From contig CM060172.1 of the NCBI GenBank assembly GCA_030549775.1, forward strand, positions 1,055,623-1,119,622: a stretch of 64,000 nucleotides of DNA, given 5' to 3'. The DNA comes from Tamarix chinensis (taxonomy: Eukaryota > Streptophyta > Magnoliopsida > Caryophyllales > Tamaricaceae). Below, in pieces: positions 45,717-57,829 of the stretch. The notes beneath the pieces were generated by a model, which did not search any database, was not told the origin of the DNA, and saw only the letters and a program-made list of their open reading frames with translations. Position 1 is the stretch's first letter, and each line of letters starts with the position of its first letter. The translations under genes were made by a program, and so were the position numbers.

Positions 45717-47269
45717 ATATTAATTAGTTACTCCATTATGAGTTGCTTTTCTATCATATTGCCATGGTCTTCCTAAAAGTAAACTACAAGCATCCATAGG
45801 TAAAACATCACACAAAACTTCATCATGGTAGTCTCTAATGCAAAATGTGATTAGGGTTCTTTTGTTTACCTTAGCTCCTTTATCCTTGTTTAACCATTGT
45901 AAAGAATAGGGTTTATGATGATTAGTAGTCTCTAAACCAATATTCTTAACCATTGCTTCACTAGCAACGTTTGTACATGAACCACTATCAATAATAAGTC
46001 TACAAACCATATCTCCTATTTTACACTTAGTTTTAAAATTTTTCTCTCTTTGAGTAGGTGTTACGTTAGGTTGAATTTGTAACACTCTTTGAAGCACAAA
46101 ACATGGGTCTCCTTCTTCTTCACCCATGGTTAAAATTTCATTAGGAGAGTCGATTTCTAGATTCTCATCTTCACTACATGGTTCCATGTCTTCTATTTCA
46201 CTCAAGGTTAAAGCTTTTTGGTTAGGACATTCTCTAGTAAAGTGCCCATATCCTTTAAATTTGAAGCATTGTTTATTAGACATTTCAACCATCTTATTTT
46301 TACCTTTTTCATCTTGATTATTCCTTTTATCATATAAAGATAAAGTTTTAGGTGTAAAGGTATTTGAATAGGGTTTAGATGAGGTTGAAACATTAGACTT
46401 AACATAGGCCTTAGTTGATTTTGTTTGTCTTTCAATTTTTAATGCCAACTTAATCAAGTTATCAAGAGAATCATACGAAAACATATCAACTTTGTCTCTT
46501 ATCAAATTATTCAACCCACTTAAGTATCTAGCAAATTTTTTTCTTTTCTTTCTTAGACATCACGTATAAGTGGTAGTTTTTCAAATTCTCTAGTGTATTC
46601 TTGTACACCAAACAATCCTTGCCTTAGAGTTGTCATTTTCACATATATATCTTGTTCATATTTTCTAGGCACAAATTTTTTTCTTAGGTGCTTTTTAAGT
46701 TTTTCCCATGACTTAATTTTTGATTTTTCTTGTCTTTCTCTTGTCTTTTTTAAATTATCATACCAAATCCTAGAAAATATTTTGAACTTAAGAGTATCAA
46801 GCTTACATTTTCTTTCATCATCTTACTCTTTAAATTCAAATATAGCCTCAATTTCATGCAACCATTCAAAGAACAATTCCACATTCAATTCACCACAAAA
46901 TTTAGGAAGGTCTAGTTTGATACCTTGATCTTCATTTTATGCATGTCTTACTTGGAATGGATGTGGTCTCCTTTGATTGCTTGAGCCATACGAACTCATC
47001 TCTTCTTCTTCTTCATCCTCGGCATGATTCAAATTTGTATGTCCACGTTCTCCTTTTGCTTGAATTGCATGCCTCATTTTTCCTTCCACACTATTTTGCA
47101 TGGCTTCCAATTGATTTGGCCATGGATGAAACTTCTCTTGATCGACTAATTTGGCTTCCACACTCTGTAATTGTTGTTGAAGTTCTGCATAAGTATGAAG
47201 CTATGCATCCATGTGTGTGGTCAAGCTCTTGATGGACTCCACCAATGCACACACATCTTCACTTTCCAT
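45717..47269 (-). pseudogene. Gypsy gag and aspartic protease (broken)
   Basis: Starts MESEDVCALVES at 47269, with an early stop near 47200. An acidic EEEEE region and the capsid-like text WEKLKKHLRKKFVPRKYEQD and LRQGLFGVQEYTREFEKL follow (46580-46720). The open part 45720-46514 has a zinc knuckle CFKFKGYGHFTREC, where the second Cys is Phe. Next is the protease with intact active site LIIDSGSCTNVAS (about 45970-46005) and LLLGRPWQYDRKATHNG. A TAA at 45717-45719 ends this part directly before the RT region. In the family, gag forms the particle and the protease processes the polyprotein. Confidence 0.85.
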
Positions 47270-48062
47270 GGTGAAGTTACAACACAACACCTAATTTCCA
47301 CAAAGAAAATCAGCAATTAATGTTAGTCCTAGAAGTTCACTTGCAGCCGATGATATAGGATAGATCTTGCTAAGATTTAAGCAAGTCTTGATTTATTCTT
47401 TGATGTCTTGGTCACGCAACTATTGAAGGAGAGTTGAGTGATTTTTCTTGCAATAACTCTTGGATGGTAAGGAGGGTTCCTTGGTGACAAACACATAAGC
47501 CACATAAAATATCAAAAGAGTACGTTGAATATGTGTCGAGGTAGTGGTATATTCAAGTTGAAGATGCTGGGTTTTTAACACCTGAAGACGTGAAGGAGAA
47601 AAAGAGGAGAGTATATGTTAATAGGTTAGGAGAAAAAGGTATGGTTTGAAGGTTAAAAATTTTTCATTCAAACTAGGGTGTTGCCGGGAAGTTTTGTATC
47701 TTTGATAAGATACGTGGAGGAAAAAAATGAAAAGAGAGCCTACTGGACGAATTGAGGAAAGAAAGGAAAAAGGAATACTCGAAGTCGAAGGATATAACCA
47801 GAAGATAATGTTGTAAGGTTGACGGATAAATGGAATAGAACATTGGATGGTTGAAGGGAGAAATGAAAGAACAGGTTGGCGTTGAAGAAGATAATGGTCT
47901 TCTTTAGTTGAAACTGTGAATAAATTCAACAAGACCGACTCAAGAAGTTTAAATATTCAACAAAGATTCACGTTGAAGATTCAAGAAGATGACAAAGTTG
48001 CAAGAACTGGATGAAGATAACCTACTTTGGTGGATTCTTGAAGAGGAATTTTCTTGCATGCA
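47270..48062 (-). other. Gypsy 5' leader, proximal part
   Basis: Untranslated leader between gag and the family D solo LTR. No domain or credible open frame is present; frames at 47618-47932 have no recognisable protein features. The rest of the leader is 49611-49685. Confidence 0.55.
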
Positions 48063-49610
48063 TGATAAATAGAATTTATAGAATATTTTCTTGTGTAAAA
48101 ATGTCATTTATTCCTTATTAATTTTATAATATTTAATCTTTTCTTGAGTTTTTCTCTCTTGAATAGATTTTGTAGGAAAAGATAAAAACAAAGAAATTCA
48201 AAAGAGAAATCAACGAAAAGAGAAAATCAAGGAAATAACACATCAAGAATTGAAGCAAGGGAAGAAAAGTTGGAAATGAAGCAAAGACATTGAGAGAAAT
48301 TTGTGCTGAAATTTTAATGGAAGAAGAGGGAAAGAGAAAAGAAACGGTACCCCCGTGTTTCCTAAACACGGGCCATGTTAAAATCTCAATTTTTTTAGAA
48401 TCCAGAATTTGGCAGAGAACTTAGAGAAAAATATGGAGGTCCAGTGTTTTCCAAACCACGTCCTGTTTTTTTCTTAAATTTTGTAACCGCTCACCCGACT
48501 CTTTTTTCGATATATTCTCTATCAATTCTAGGGTTGGGTATCAGTTTTTCAGATTCAAAAAAAGTTGAATGTTCTCTCTTTCTCTATTCCCTCTAGAAAA
48601 TACATGTATCACAATTCCAACTTTCTTTATCATTCTTGTATTCTATTGAACAATTGACGGTCTACAATACAATCGATAAGTTCTTCTCCATTCCTTTCTC
48701 AATTGCAAGTTCTCTATTTTATTGAATGCAAGTAAAGTTTCTACAATTGCAATTTTATTTATCTTACTTTTAGTGTGTTATTACTATTTATTTGATGTTA
48801 TTTGTATTAATTATAAGTTATTGCATGTAATAGTGTGATCTTACAATTATGCATATAGTAGCGTAAATAAAACAAGGTAGGATGATTTGAGGATGGAATT
48901 ATGTTTCAAATATAACAACATAATTTGAAGGTTTGATTCTATATGAAATTTAATTAAATTAATGGATAGAATTGAATGATTTCGTATCATAGATTAAGAA
49001 TTTAAACTAATTAGATTGATAGCCTATTTAGTTTAGAACTTAATCTCCGCTAGGACAACGTAATTAATGTGTAATTGTTAATTAAAATATCTAGAGTAGC
49101 ACAAAGGTTAATTATTAATCTTGTCCATTAATTCATACAATTGCATAATCGAAGCATATATGGTTATGGTTGTAGTTGACTGCTTTCCATTAGTAATGCT
49201 GCCATTAATTGAATCTAGTGTTCGTAACCTAGGTTATTAAATGGTTAGGTGATAAATTGAGAACTTATTCAATTTATTAGAATTGAGAGAAAACAAAGAG
49301 ATGAATTATTATGAGTTTCTAGAGGTCAACATTAAATTATTTTGAATCACTCTTTTTCTATACGTATTTGACACCTTAATTCCATTATCAATTCGTTCCT
49401 ATCCTCATTCATCAATTAGAGAGCAAATTTGACTATAGTATAGAATTAGTAATCGAATTAATGAACTTGTGTAACCGGGGTTCTAACATCAATTACAAAA
49501 TTATTGATTAAATACCATTCCTTGTGGGTTCGACTCCTTCTTACCATTTACTATGTATTTGGGAATTAGGATTTATGTATTAAATTTTTTGTGTATATGA
49601 CAGCGCATAA
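48063..49610 (+). mobile_element. Family D solo LTR, copy 1 (inside the gypsy leader)
   Basis: 1,548 bp, TGATAAATAGAATTTATAG...GACAGCGCATAA, with flanks ATGCA (48058-48062) and ATGAA (49611-49615) as a 4-of-5 TSD. It matches copy 2 at 50565-52127 in reverse orientation over its whole length. Shared landmarks are the AAACACGGG/CCCGTGTTT segment and GTGGGTTCGACTCC (about 49526) near the 3' end. No PBS, coding region or second LTR adjoins it, which suggests a solo LTR. Confidence 0.75.
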
Positions 49611-49669
49611 ATGAAGCAGCCAGAACAATAAGAACCCTCGACGATCGAAGGAAAGGCAAAGAATTTAGA

Positions 49670-49681
49670 GGTTTGATACCA
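49670..49681 (-). promoter_or_regulatory. Primer-binding site of the gypsy element
   Basis: On the minus strand TGGTATCAAACC lies four bases inside the CATCA end of the 5' LTR. The first eight bases equal the iMet-tRNA-type PBS TGGTATCA. Confidence 0.7.
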
Positions 49682-49685
49682 GAAA

Positions 49686-50528
49686 TGATGTGGATCAAAG
49701 TGGAAGAGAAGCGTAGGATTGAATCACTTCTTTGTTTTGATCGTCCACAGGTTGAAGTCGAAGAAGAATGGCTCGGTTTAATGAAGATTAAACTTGATTA
49801 TAGGTATATTTCAATGGGAAGATAAACTTTGAATGTTGGTGTACATTCAAAGGATCTAAAGAGGAAGGAATTCCTGACACTTTCCTATCTAGATATGTCT
49901 CCAAAAGAGAGAAAAACGCAAGCCCTTAAACTTGATAATTTGTTTTCAAATGATTTCTATTATTCAGCTATGCATATGCGTGTACAAGGAGGTAGTATAT
50001 ATAGGAAGAGTAGCCGACTAAAAGGACTTAACCCCAGCCGGTTATTTCCTTAATTCAAGCTAGATTTAACTCAATTTAATTAAGCCTATATAATACTTAA
50101 TCTTAATTATAATATCATCATTTAAATGATATTAATGACTAATATTACAAAGCCATACAATCAACTATGGTACATACATGAAATTACAACAAAACCCTAG
50201 CTTACATGAAATATACTTTAGGATTTACAACAGGCTTCATATAACTAATGATATCACCAACTATATCTTGTTGGAGTGTTATCCCATGTATTCCATAGCC
50301 TTGCATACTTTGAATGCTTGTATACTTTAAGTCTCTTCTTGTGTGTTGACTTCTTCACCTTGTAAAAATGTAATATACCTGCAATAATATCTTGAATTGT
50401 TTTCAATACCAAGTATAGAAATATGATCAAGAACATTTAAAATGACTGGCTCCATTATTAAGAATGATACTTTTTCCTTACCTTGAGAATCATTAGAAAC
50501 GTGAGATACATTAGATGCACCTACATCA
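49686..50528 (-). repeat. 5' LTR of the gypsy element
   Basis: 843 bp, ends TGATG...CATCA on the minus strand, paired with 42051-42893. The frame-like segment at 49829-50053 is LTR sequence and not a gene. Confidence 0.9.
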
Positions 50529-50533
50529 TTAAT
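50529..50533. repeat. Right TSD of the Ty3/gypsy element
   Basis: TTAAT, pairing with 42046-42050. Confidence 0.8.
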
Positions 50534-50564
50534 TAATAAAAAATTTGTGTATATTTATGGTTCT

Positions 50565-52127
50565 TGATGCACTGTCGTATGCACAACAAATTTAATAAAT
50601 AAATCCTAATTCCCAAATACGTAGTATATGGCAAGAAGGAGTCGAACCCACAAGGAATGAAATTTTAATCACTAATTTTGCTATTGATGTTATAACCCCG
50701 TTTATACAATTTCATTGGTTCTTATACTAAATTCGATTGTACTAAATCTTAATCACTAATTGAAAATTAGGGGAGGAATGAATTGGTGATGGAATTAAAA
50801 TGCCATACATTCAAATAAGAAGAATGATTCTAAACAATTTAATGTTGACTTAGGAAACTCAAGATAACAAATTCCCGTACTTCCTCTTAACCTTAATAAA
50901 CTGAATATGCTCTCAATTTATTTTTATACCCATTTAATAATCTAGGTTAAGAACACTAAATTCAATTAATGGTAGCATTATGAACGGGAAGCAGCCAATT
51001 ACAATCATAATCACAAAAGCTCGGATCATGCAATTGCACGAATTAATGGATAAGATTAATAATTAATCTTTTTGCTACTATAGACAAATTTAATTAACAA
51101 ATACGGGTTAATTTCATTGTCTTAGCAAAGATCAAGTTCTAAACCAAAAAGGTGATCAATCTAATTAGTTCAAGAATCTTAATCTATGATATGGAATCAT
51201 TCAATTCGATCCATTAATTCAATTAAACCTCATCTAGAATCAAACATTTAAAGTATGAAATGGTAGTTAGGTTATAATTCCATCCTCAATTCATCCTACC
51301 CTGTTCTAATTACTCAAAATTCTACATATTCACAATTCATACAATTACACAAAAATCTTGAAAATTAATAACAACAATGCATTCACGAATTCTATTATTG
51401 CAACAATTAGATGATAATGTAGTGAACACAAATAAAATTACAGAAAAGCTACTTAGATTCAGCAAAAATGAAGATACTGAAATTTACAAAGGAATAGAGG
51501 AAACTTATCAATTGAAGTGCAGAATGTCAAATCATCAATAGAATTCAAGAAGATCAAAAGTTGGAATTGTGCATTACATGTATGTTCTAAAGGAATAAAG
51601 GAAGAAAAATACATTCCAAATGTTTTTCGATCCCCTTCGTTCTGTCCCGAACTCTGTTCTCAGATAAAATTTATTAGAAACAAGTCGCGCGGACAGTTAC
51701 ACGTTTTTAAATGAAAACACGGTCCGTGTTTTGGAAACACGGGACCCCTGTGTTTTCTTCCAACTGCTCTACTGATAAGGATTTAAAGATCGATACTCGG
51801 GATAAATAACACGATCCGTGTTTATGAAACACGGGACCCCCGTGTTTTTGATCTTTCCACTCAATTCCTTTGAAAGTTTCAGCTTAGCTTCTCTTGATGT
51901 ATTTGTTCCATCTCCAACTTTGCTCTCCTTGATTCAACATTTCTTGATGTGTTCTCTACTTGATTTCTTCTTTTCATTGATTTCTCCTTGAATTTCTTCA
52001 ATTCTTTTCTTTCCTGTAAAATTTATTCAAAGAAGGAAAACTCGACGAAAAGATTAAATCTAATAGAATTAATGAGGGATAAATGATATTTTTAGACAAG
52101 AAAATAATCAATAAATCTCATCTATCA
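50565..52127 (-). mobile_element. Family D solo LTR, copy 2
   Basis: 1,563 bp, TGATGCACTGTCG...CTCATCTATCA, with an exact TSD GTTCT at 50560-50564 and 52128-52132. Orientation is opposite to copy 1. It contains two GC-rich hairpin blocks at 51715-51755 and 51808-51849. Only 36 bp separate it from the gypsy 5' LTR, so it landed in the flanking host repeat and is not part of the gypsy element. Confidence 0.85.
51715..51849. repeat. Paired AAACACGGG/CCCGTGTTT hairpins in the family D LTR
   Basis: Two blocks. Each has AAACACGG-N-CCGTGTTT (perfect at 51715-51731, one change at 51808-51823) followed a few bases later by AAACACGGGACCCC(C/T)GTGTTT (51735-51755 and 51827-51848). Copy 1 keeps decayed equivalents at about 48347-48375 and 48439-48473. 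Confidence 0.75.
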
Positions 52128-52132
52128 GTTCT

Positions 52133-52520
52133 CTAATTTTTAATAACTAAAACTAATCAATTAGTTTAATGAAAATTTAGAAATCAAAATTTTAATTGGA
52201 ATTTTAGTGGAGAAACTGAGTACATGGTTCTATGTCTTTTGTTGTAAACTATTGTGTTAACATAGGAAATTGGAGTACACACACTTGTATTCCAAATATG
52301 ATATTAATTAATAAAAAATTTGTGTACAGTTATGATTCTATAATTTTACAATAACTAAAACTAATCAATAAATTTAATGAAAATTCATAATTACACTTTT
52401 AATTGGAATTTTTGTGGAAAAAATGAATACATGGTTCTATGTCATTTATTGTAAACTACTGTGTTAATATAGGAAATTGGAGCATACACACTTGTCTTCC
52501 AAATATGATATTTCCAGTTA
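52133..52520 (+). repeat. Two-copy tandem repeat, about 205-bp period, of the host sequence
   Basis: AATAACTAAAACTAATCAAT occurs at about 52141 and 52352, and GAATACATGGTTCTATGTC-like text at about 52220 and 52428. The start of the first unit is interrupted by the gypsy element and D copy 2: ATTAATTAATAAAAAATTTG surrounds the gypsy target site and recurs intact at about 52304. Confidence 0.75.
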
Positions 52521-53115
52521 TATAATGTATTCTTGTAACATAACAAAGCCTACAATATATTTCTCATGATGATAATAATCTATAATAATACTATCATAAA
52601 TTCCCAATATTTGAATATAAACAAAAACAATTACTAGAAACTATTGATAACTCTAGTTACATACTAGTTGATTTGCCTTCTCTTGATCTTTTTCCTTTGA
52701 TTGTGGTTAATGATGTTAATTTATTCATCTTCAGCTCCTGTGTACAAAATTTTTTCTATCTACATAATGGAAAAGCATGTTAGTTAAATAGTAAATTAAA
52801 TAAGCAGTAATATGATATTAATGTAAATAAATTGTTAGTATAGAATAAACAACGACTCACATACAAAGTTAATGTCAAACTAATGTGTTATGGATTTTAC
52901 TCTGTTACATATTTTTATTGCTCATGTGGCTTTTGTCAAATGTATCTTGTTTGTATATTTATAACAACTGAAAAAATTTGAATTGAAATTTAAGAGGGAA
53001 ATTTTGCAAAATGAGCTTTAGAATTGAAATATTTGATAATTGAAGATAAATTTTTAACCACACATATAATATTTTAGTGAATTAATTAATATTGAATTTT
53101 ACAGGTTACTAAAAT

Positions 53116-53510
53116 ATTATTCTAAGTTAATTATTGAAAAGATCCCCATCTTCCATCAAACATGACTATTAGAAAGGGGAAATGAAGAAAAACATTGCAT
53201 TGTTACACAACTAAAAAAATTTACACTTGTGCTTTTCCTTTACTATTAAGATCCTCTATGACTTTAATGTTCCAAAAATCTAAGGGTAGATGATATACTA
53301 TTTGTTACAGATATTTTGAGTCCTATACATAATCATAATGAAGAATTGATATTGAGCAACAATTGTGATTGATTAGTAATTTTCTTGTTTTTTATTTGAT
53401 AGTGAAGTAGGGGATCTTTCAATTATGACTTAGTAATAATTTCCGGGTAATGGTGATATTTTTGGGAAAACATTTATAGTGGATTATGTATAATGGATCA
53501 TTAAGCATAA
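53116..53510 (+). repeat. Dispersed direct repeat, copy 1
   Basis: About 395 bp starting TTCTAAGTTAATTA(T)TGAAAAG and containing ATCCCCATCTTCCAT. It recurs at 54600-54995, offset about 1.48 kb, with many substitutions and small gaps. Confidence 0.75.
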
Positions 53511-54599
53511 ATGATGAACATATCATTTTTGATCTCTTGAAATGGTAAGTTAGTGTTCAAACTAAATTTTGAAGGGAATAATCAATTATATATCTCCATT
53601 TATAACTCAAAAGCATGTTAGGCCTTGCCAATGATCATTCATTTGTAAATAAGCTTCTTGAGCCTCTACAATATTTAAATATGACAGATGTTGGCTTATG
53701 ATCATTGGTTGTTAAATAATATGCATTCAGCTATGATCCACAGTCCATCTCCTTACCCTCTCTTCTATCAGACAAACGTATCATGAAAATATCAGTTGTT
53801 GATATTATATAACTTAAATCTTGGCTATTATTACCAGCTAAAATTATAATTATTATTGTGTCAAATATACTAAAACAGACAACATGTTTGGGCCATTGAC
53901 TTAAAAATTGTAGTCAAACCATCCAGTAAAATGACCCACTCAGAAAATCGATGTACATCTTTCAGGTAATAATAACAGTTATATACATCTACTAGAAATT
54001 TATTAATTATCAATTTGAATATTTTTAAGTACTAAATTTCCTTTTTTGTTAAATACTTCATTTATATTTTTAAGTATATAACTAATAATTTTATGCATTC
54101 ATATGATTTTTTGTCTTCTCGTTCTTGTTTGTCACATATACAAATGTGGAGCATAATTCATGATGATTAAGGTATAATATTAATTTTTCTAAACTAAAAC
54201 TATTAGCATTGAACTCTATAAATAAGGTACTATATTAAATATTTGTGTTTTTTTTCATGTAGGTACGAAAACATACATTTCTTGTGGATTATGGTTTTTG
54301 AGTAATAGTATTATCTCTGATGGCTTCCAAATGTGTGCCAACGTTTCATCTTATTTCATGGAAGAAAAGTGTATTCTTTTGTTACATAGTTTATTTTTAT
54401 GTTATGTATGATTTTAAATGCTTATAAAAGTTTTAGAAGATTATTTTAGATTGTTGTTCATAATTGCCCAACTATACCTACCAATTCATCTATTAAACAT
54501 TGCAAATATTATAAAATCTATTTAACATATTAAAGATTATTAATATATGATTACATTTTTGGTACTTAATTATGACTACATTTTATTGGCGAATAAAAC

Positions 54600-54995
54600 T
54601 TTATTCTAAGTTATTTACTGAAAAGATCCCCATCTTCCATAAAAAATGAACATACACAAGGGGTGGTAATGAAAAACATTAAATTGTAAGATAACTAAAC
54701 AAATTTACACTTGTGCTTTTTCTAGTACTATTAAGATCTTGTAAGATATTAATATTCCAAATAGCTAAGGGTAGTTGTTGTAGTGTTTGTTACATAATTT
54801 TTGAGCCTCATATACAATAATAATAATAATAATAATAATAATCAAGAATTGATGGTGAGCCAAGTAATTGTGGATGATTTTTAATTTTCTTATGCTCTAT
54901 TTGATAGTGATGTAGGGGATCTTTCTATTATAACTTAGAATAAAATGAGGCAATGATGATATTTTCAGGAAACCATTTATAATGGATGATATATA
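54600..54995 (+). repeat. Dispersed direct repeat, copy 2
   Basis: Partner of 53116-53510. It shares AAAGATCCCCATCTTCCAT, ACACTTGTGCTTTT and GTAGGGGATCTTTC in order, and adds an (AAT)n run. Confidence 0.75.
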
Positions 54996-55189
54996 ATTTA
55001 TTAGGGTTAAAAATTATTTGAAGGATATAATCTATTATATGTCAACATTTAATAATAAACTTCTCGACCATCAACCAAATTAAACGAGTAATAAATTAAT
55101 TTATTTAACAATGGTATGAGTCTGTTATTAAAAAATTTCTTATAGAAAATATTACTTCATATTTTGATTATATGTTTGCTTTGTAATAA

Positions 55190-55710
55190 TATTTTTTGTG
55201 GCAATATTTTAATAATGGTCATAAGGAGCTAAAAATAGTAGCAAATTATTAAGCTCAAATCAAAACAGAAGTTGTAGTAAGCATACTACCATTAAATTGA
55301 GAATAACCATAACATAGGAGCTTAGAGGTAGAAATTTTCCTATATTAAACTTAGTGAAATTAAACATCTAGTCAAAATATTGGATAATCAACCCCATGTT
55401 TTATCTTAAGAGGTTCAAAATAGCCTAAAACTTCTTACTTAATAATAATGGTCATAATATTTGTTATATCAATGTTTTAATAATGGTCATAATGAGGTAA
55501 ACATAGCAACAAAGTATTAAGCTCAAATTAAAATAGAAGTTATAGTAATTGTATATATATTAAATTGATAATAACCATAACATAGGAACACTTAGAGGTT
55601 AAACTCAGTGAAATTAAACACCTAGTCAAAAGATTGGACAATCAACCCCATATTTTATCTTAAGCAGTTCAAAATAGATTATAACTTATTACTTAATAAT
55701 AATATGGAAG
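55190..55710 (+). repeat. Two-copy tandem repeat, 268-bp period
   Basis: TTTTAATAATGGTCATAA occurs at about 55207 and 55475. The copies also share ATTAAGCTCAAAT, ATAACCATAACATAGGA and CAATCAACCCCAT in order. Confidence 0.8.
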
Positions 55711-56373
55711 CATAATACATCCTAGGATATGTAAATAAAAATCTAATAAGTTTTATATCAAACACATTCCTTCTTCACATTCACTCTAGCCTTCTTCTAA
55801 GAAACTAATGAAGAAAGACTATAATTAGCCCTTCCTTTTATTACCATAGACATTGTATTATTTGAATATTTTGTCACAATCTTAGTTAGAGTCATCACTT
55901 CATCTGTTTGTGATTCAACCTTCATTAATGTAAAGGAAATTTTAAAATCTATTAAGAGATTAATACGATTATCGGAATGCTTTTAACAGAATTACAATTT
56001 GCATTATTTAAAAATAACCTGATCATCTATTGTTTTGTCTAGTTTCAAGAGTAAATTTGAGTCCTAAAATAGAAAAATGATTGGGTAAATAAAACATGTA
56101 ATGAAATAGGAAGAGTATCATTACAAATATAAACTTCTTATATTATGTTTTTTTAGGAAATTCATTGTTAATTAAACAGATAAATAAAGTGGTAATTGGT
56201 TCCAAAAATCAAACTTGGTTATTGGAGTAATAGGGACCATTATAATTGCACACCAAACCTTCATCCATAGTTAATTTAATGATTAAGTAATCTCCTATTT
56301 GAGGATTCCTCACTTGAACTGATAAAAGGGCTTCTAGATTGATTAATTTCTCCATCTTTAAAGGTAGATGTTG

Positions 56374-56420
<47 letters not shown>

Positions 56421-57829
56421 TTGTAATAGAAATATATCTAATAAAGTAGGTGAGTAATCAAATGGTAAAAAGGAAATAGTAGTTCTCAAAGTCTTCTATC
56501 TCTTGCATGGTAGGGTCAATTATGAGTTTTCTCACATTCCATGTATTTGATATCATGATTTGATCTAGAAAAATATTGTAAATTAATAATAATTAGGAAT
56601 ATAAGCTTACTTATTAATTCCACTCTATTTAAGAAAGTGCAAAAAATAAATATACCTCCAAATGAGTTGACTCTACAAAATTAAAGAACAATAATTACTT
56701 AGTTATGTTGCGTACTCTCCCCATAGTGTGTGTTAAACTCTATTATCCTTATAAATTTTTTACAAAAGCAAAATTGTGATTAAAATGGTGGATATAGATG
56801 AATTGAATGATGTGCTCGTTATTTTTACATTGGATCTTCTAGAACAAAGTACAAGGAGCTTGTCACATGTCCAATAATTCCTTCTCTCTTACTGAGTTTA
56901 TAACTAAGACTCTTCTAATGATATCTAAAATATTGAATCATGTGAGATTGTTGACCATAATATAAAATGTGTTTGATGAAATAGTGTTTTTTCTTTCTAC
57001 CGTCTTACTTATTAGTGTTGATCTTGCTACTAAGGCTAACTGATGAAATGGTGTGATATTGAATAATTCAACTGGAAATGCTTAATCTCTAATTGTATAA
57101 TACATTGTGTGAAATTGTTGAAGTACATTATATACTTGAAGTCTATAGTTTTTAATTTTACTTGATTGTATGCCAACATGAAGTTTTTCACTTGATAGAG
57201 GCTCTCTTCCATAAAAATTGCCTTGCATTGTTGTATATGTGTCTGATAGTGGCATGAATCTTGATGCTCTATAATTGATATAAATGTTTTATTAAAGTAT
57301 TAAAACGTGATACCGCATAAAAAATTGTTAATAACCATAGACATATAGATGTGTAACTGAAACTTACTTCTCTATCATAAAAGATATATTCGAAGCTAAA
57401 TGCTTCTTGTTTATTTCCATAAGAAGGCTTTTAATAAATCTTGATTAACTTAAGCTTTAAGGTCCATGTACTTTTTAAAGGCTGCATATCATTGAGGACA
57501 GTCCACATTTCCATTTTTTTCAACCCTACAATATTTAAATAATGTATTAGCAAAGAATTTTTATTAATTTTCTTCATGCATACCAAAGGAGAAATCAAAT
57601 GTGAGTGCATTAATGCATGAAATCATTCATTACCGAAGAAAGCTATTTAATATCTGGTTGATTCTTGAAAACAAACAGAACGATATTAGGAAACAAATAA
57701 ATTAATTCACACTACATTTTATTTTTAATAATTATTAAAGTAGAAAATCAATTCTTACAAATGCTCATGGCTTTTGGATTTCAAATAAGATGTGTGTGAA
57801 CCAATTGGATATTTATAGAATATTTTTGG

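Larger units (their letters stand above)
42051..50528 (-). mobile_element. Ty3/gypsy retrotransposon with both LTRs
   Basis: 8,478-bp element on the minus strand. The LTRs at 42051-42893 and 49686-50528 are both 843 bp, and the TSD is TTAAT. Minus-strand LTR ends are TGATG...CATCA; the outer end of the 3' LTR has decayed to TAGTG on the plus strand. The order PBS, gag, protease, RT/RNase H, integrase is that of gypsy elements. By eye the LTRs differ at very roughly 5-8% of sites, so the insertion is old. A family D solo LTR (48063-49610) lies in the leader. Stops and frameshifts disable the polyprotein. Confidence 0.9.
52521..57829. other. AT-rich stretch made of old duplications, no genes
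   Basis: No coding frame. It holds an (AAT)n run at 54815-54842, a (TA)n run at 56376-56418, and the duplications listed separately. The remainder is AT-rich sequence I cannot assign. Confidence 0.55.

Noticed and set aside
49520..49545. GTGGGTTCGACTCC as a tRNA T-arm or pol III B box
   Set aside because: It matches the B-box consensus, and a reverse copy lies at about 50640, but no acceptor stem, anticodon arm or A box fits around either. It is a conserved part of the family D LTR end.
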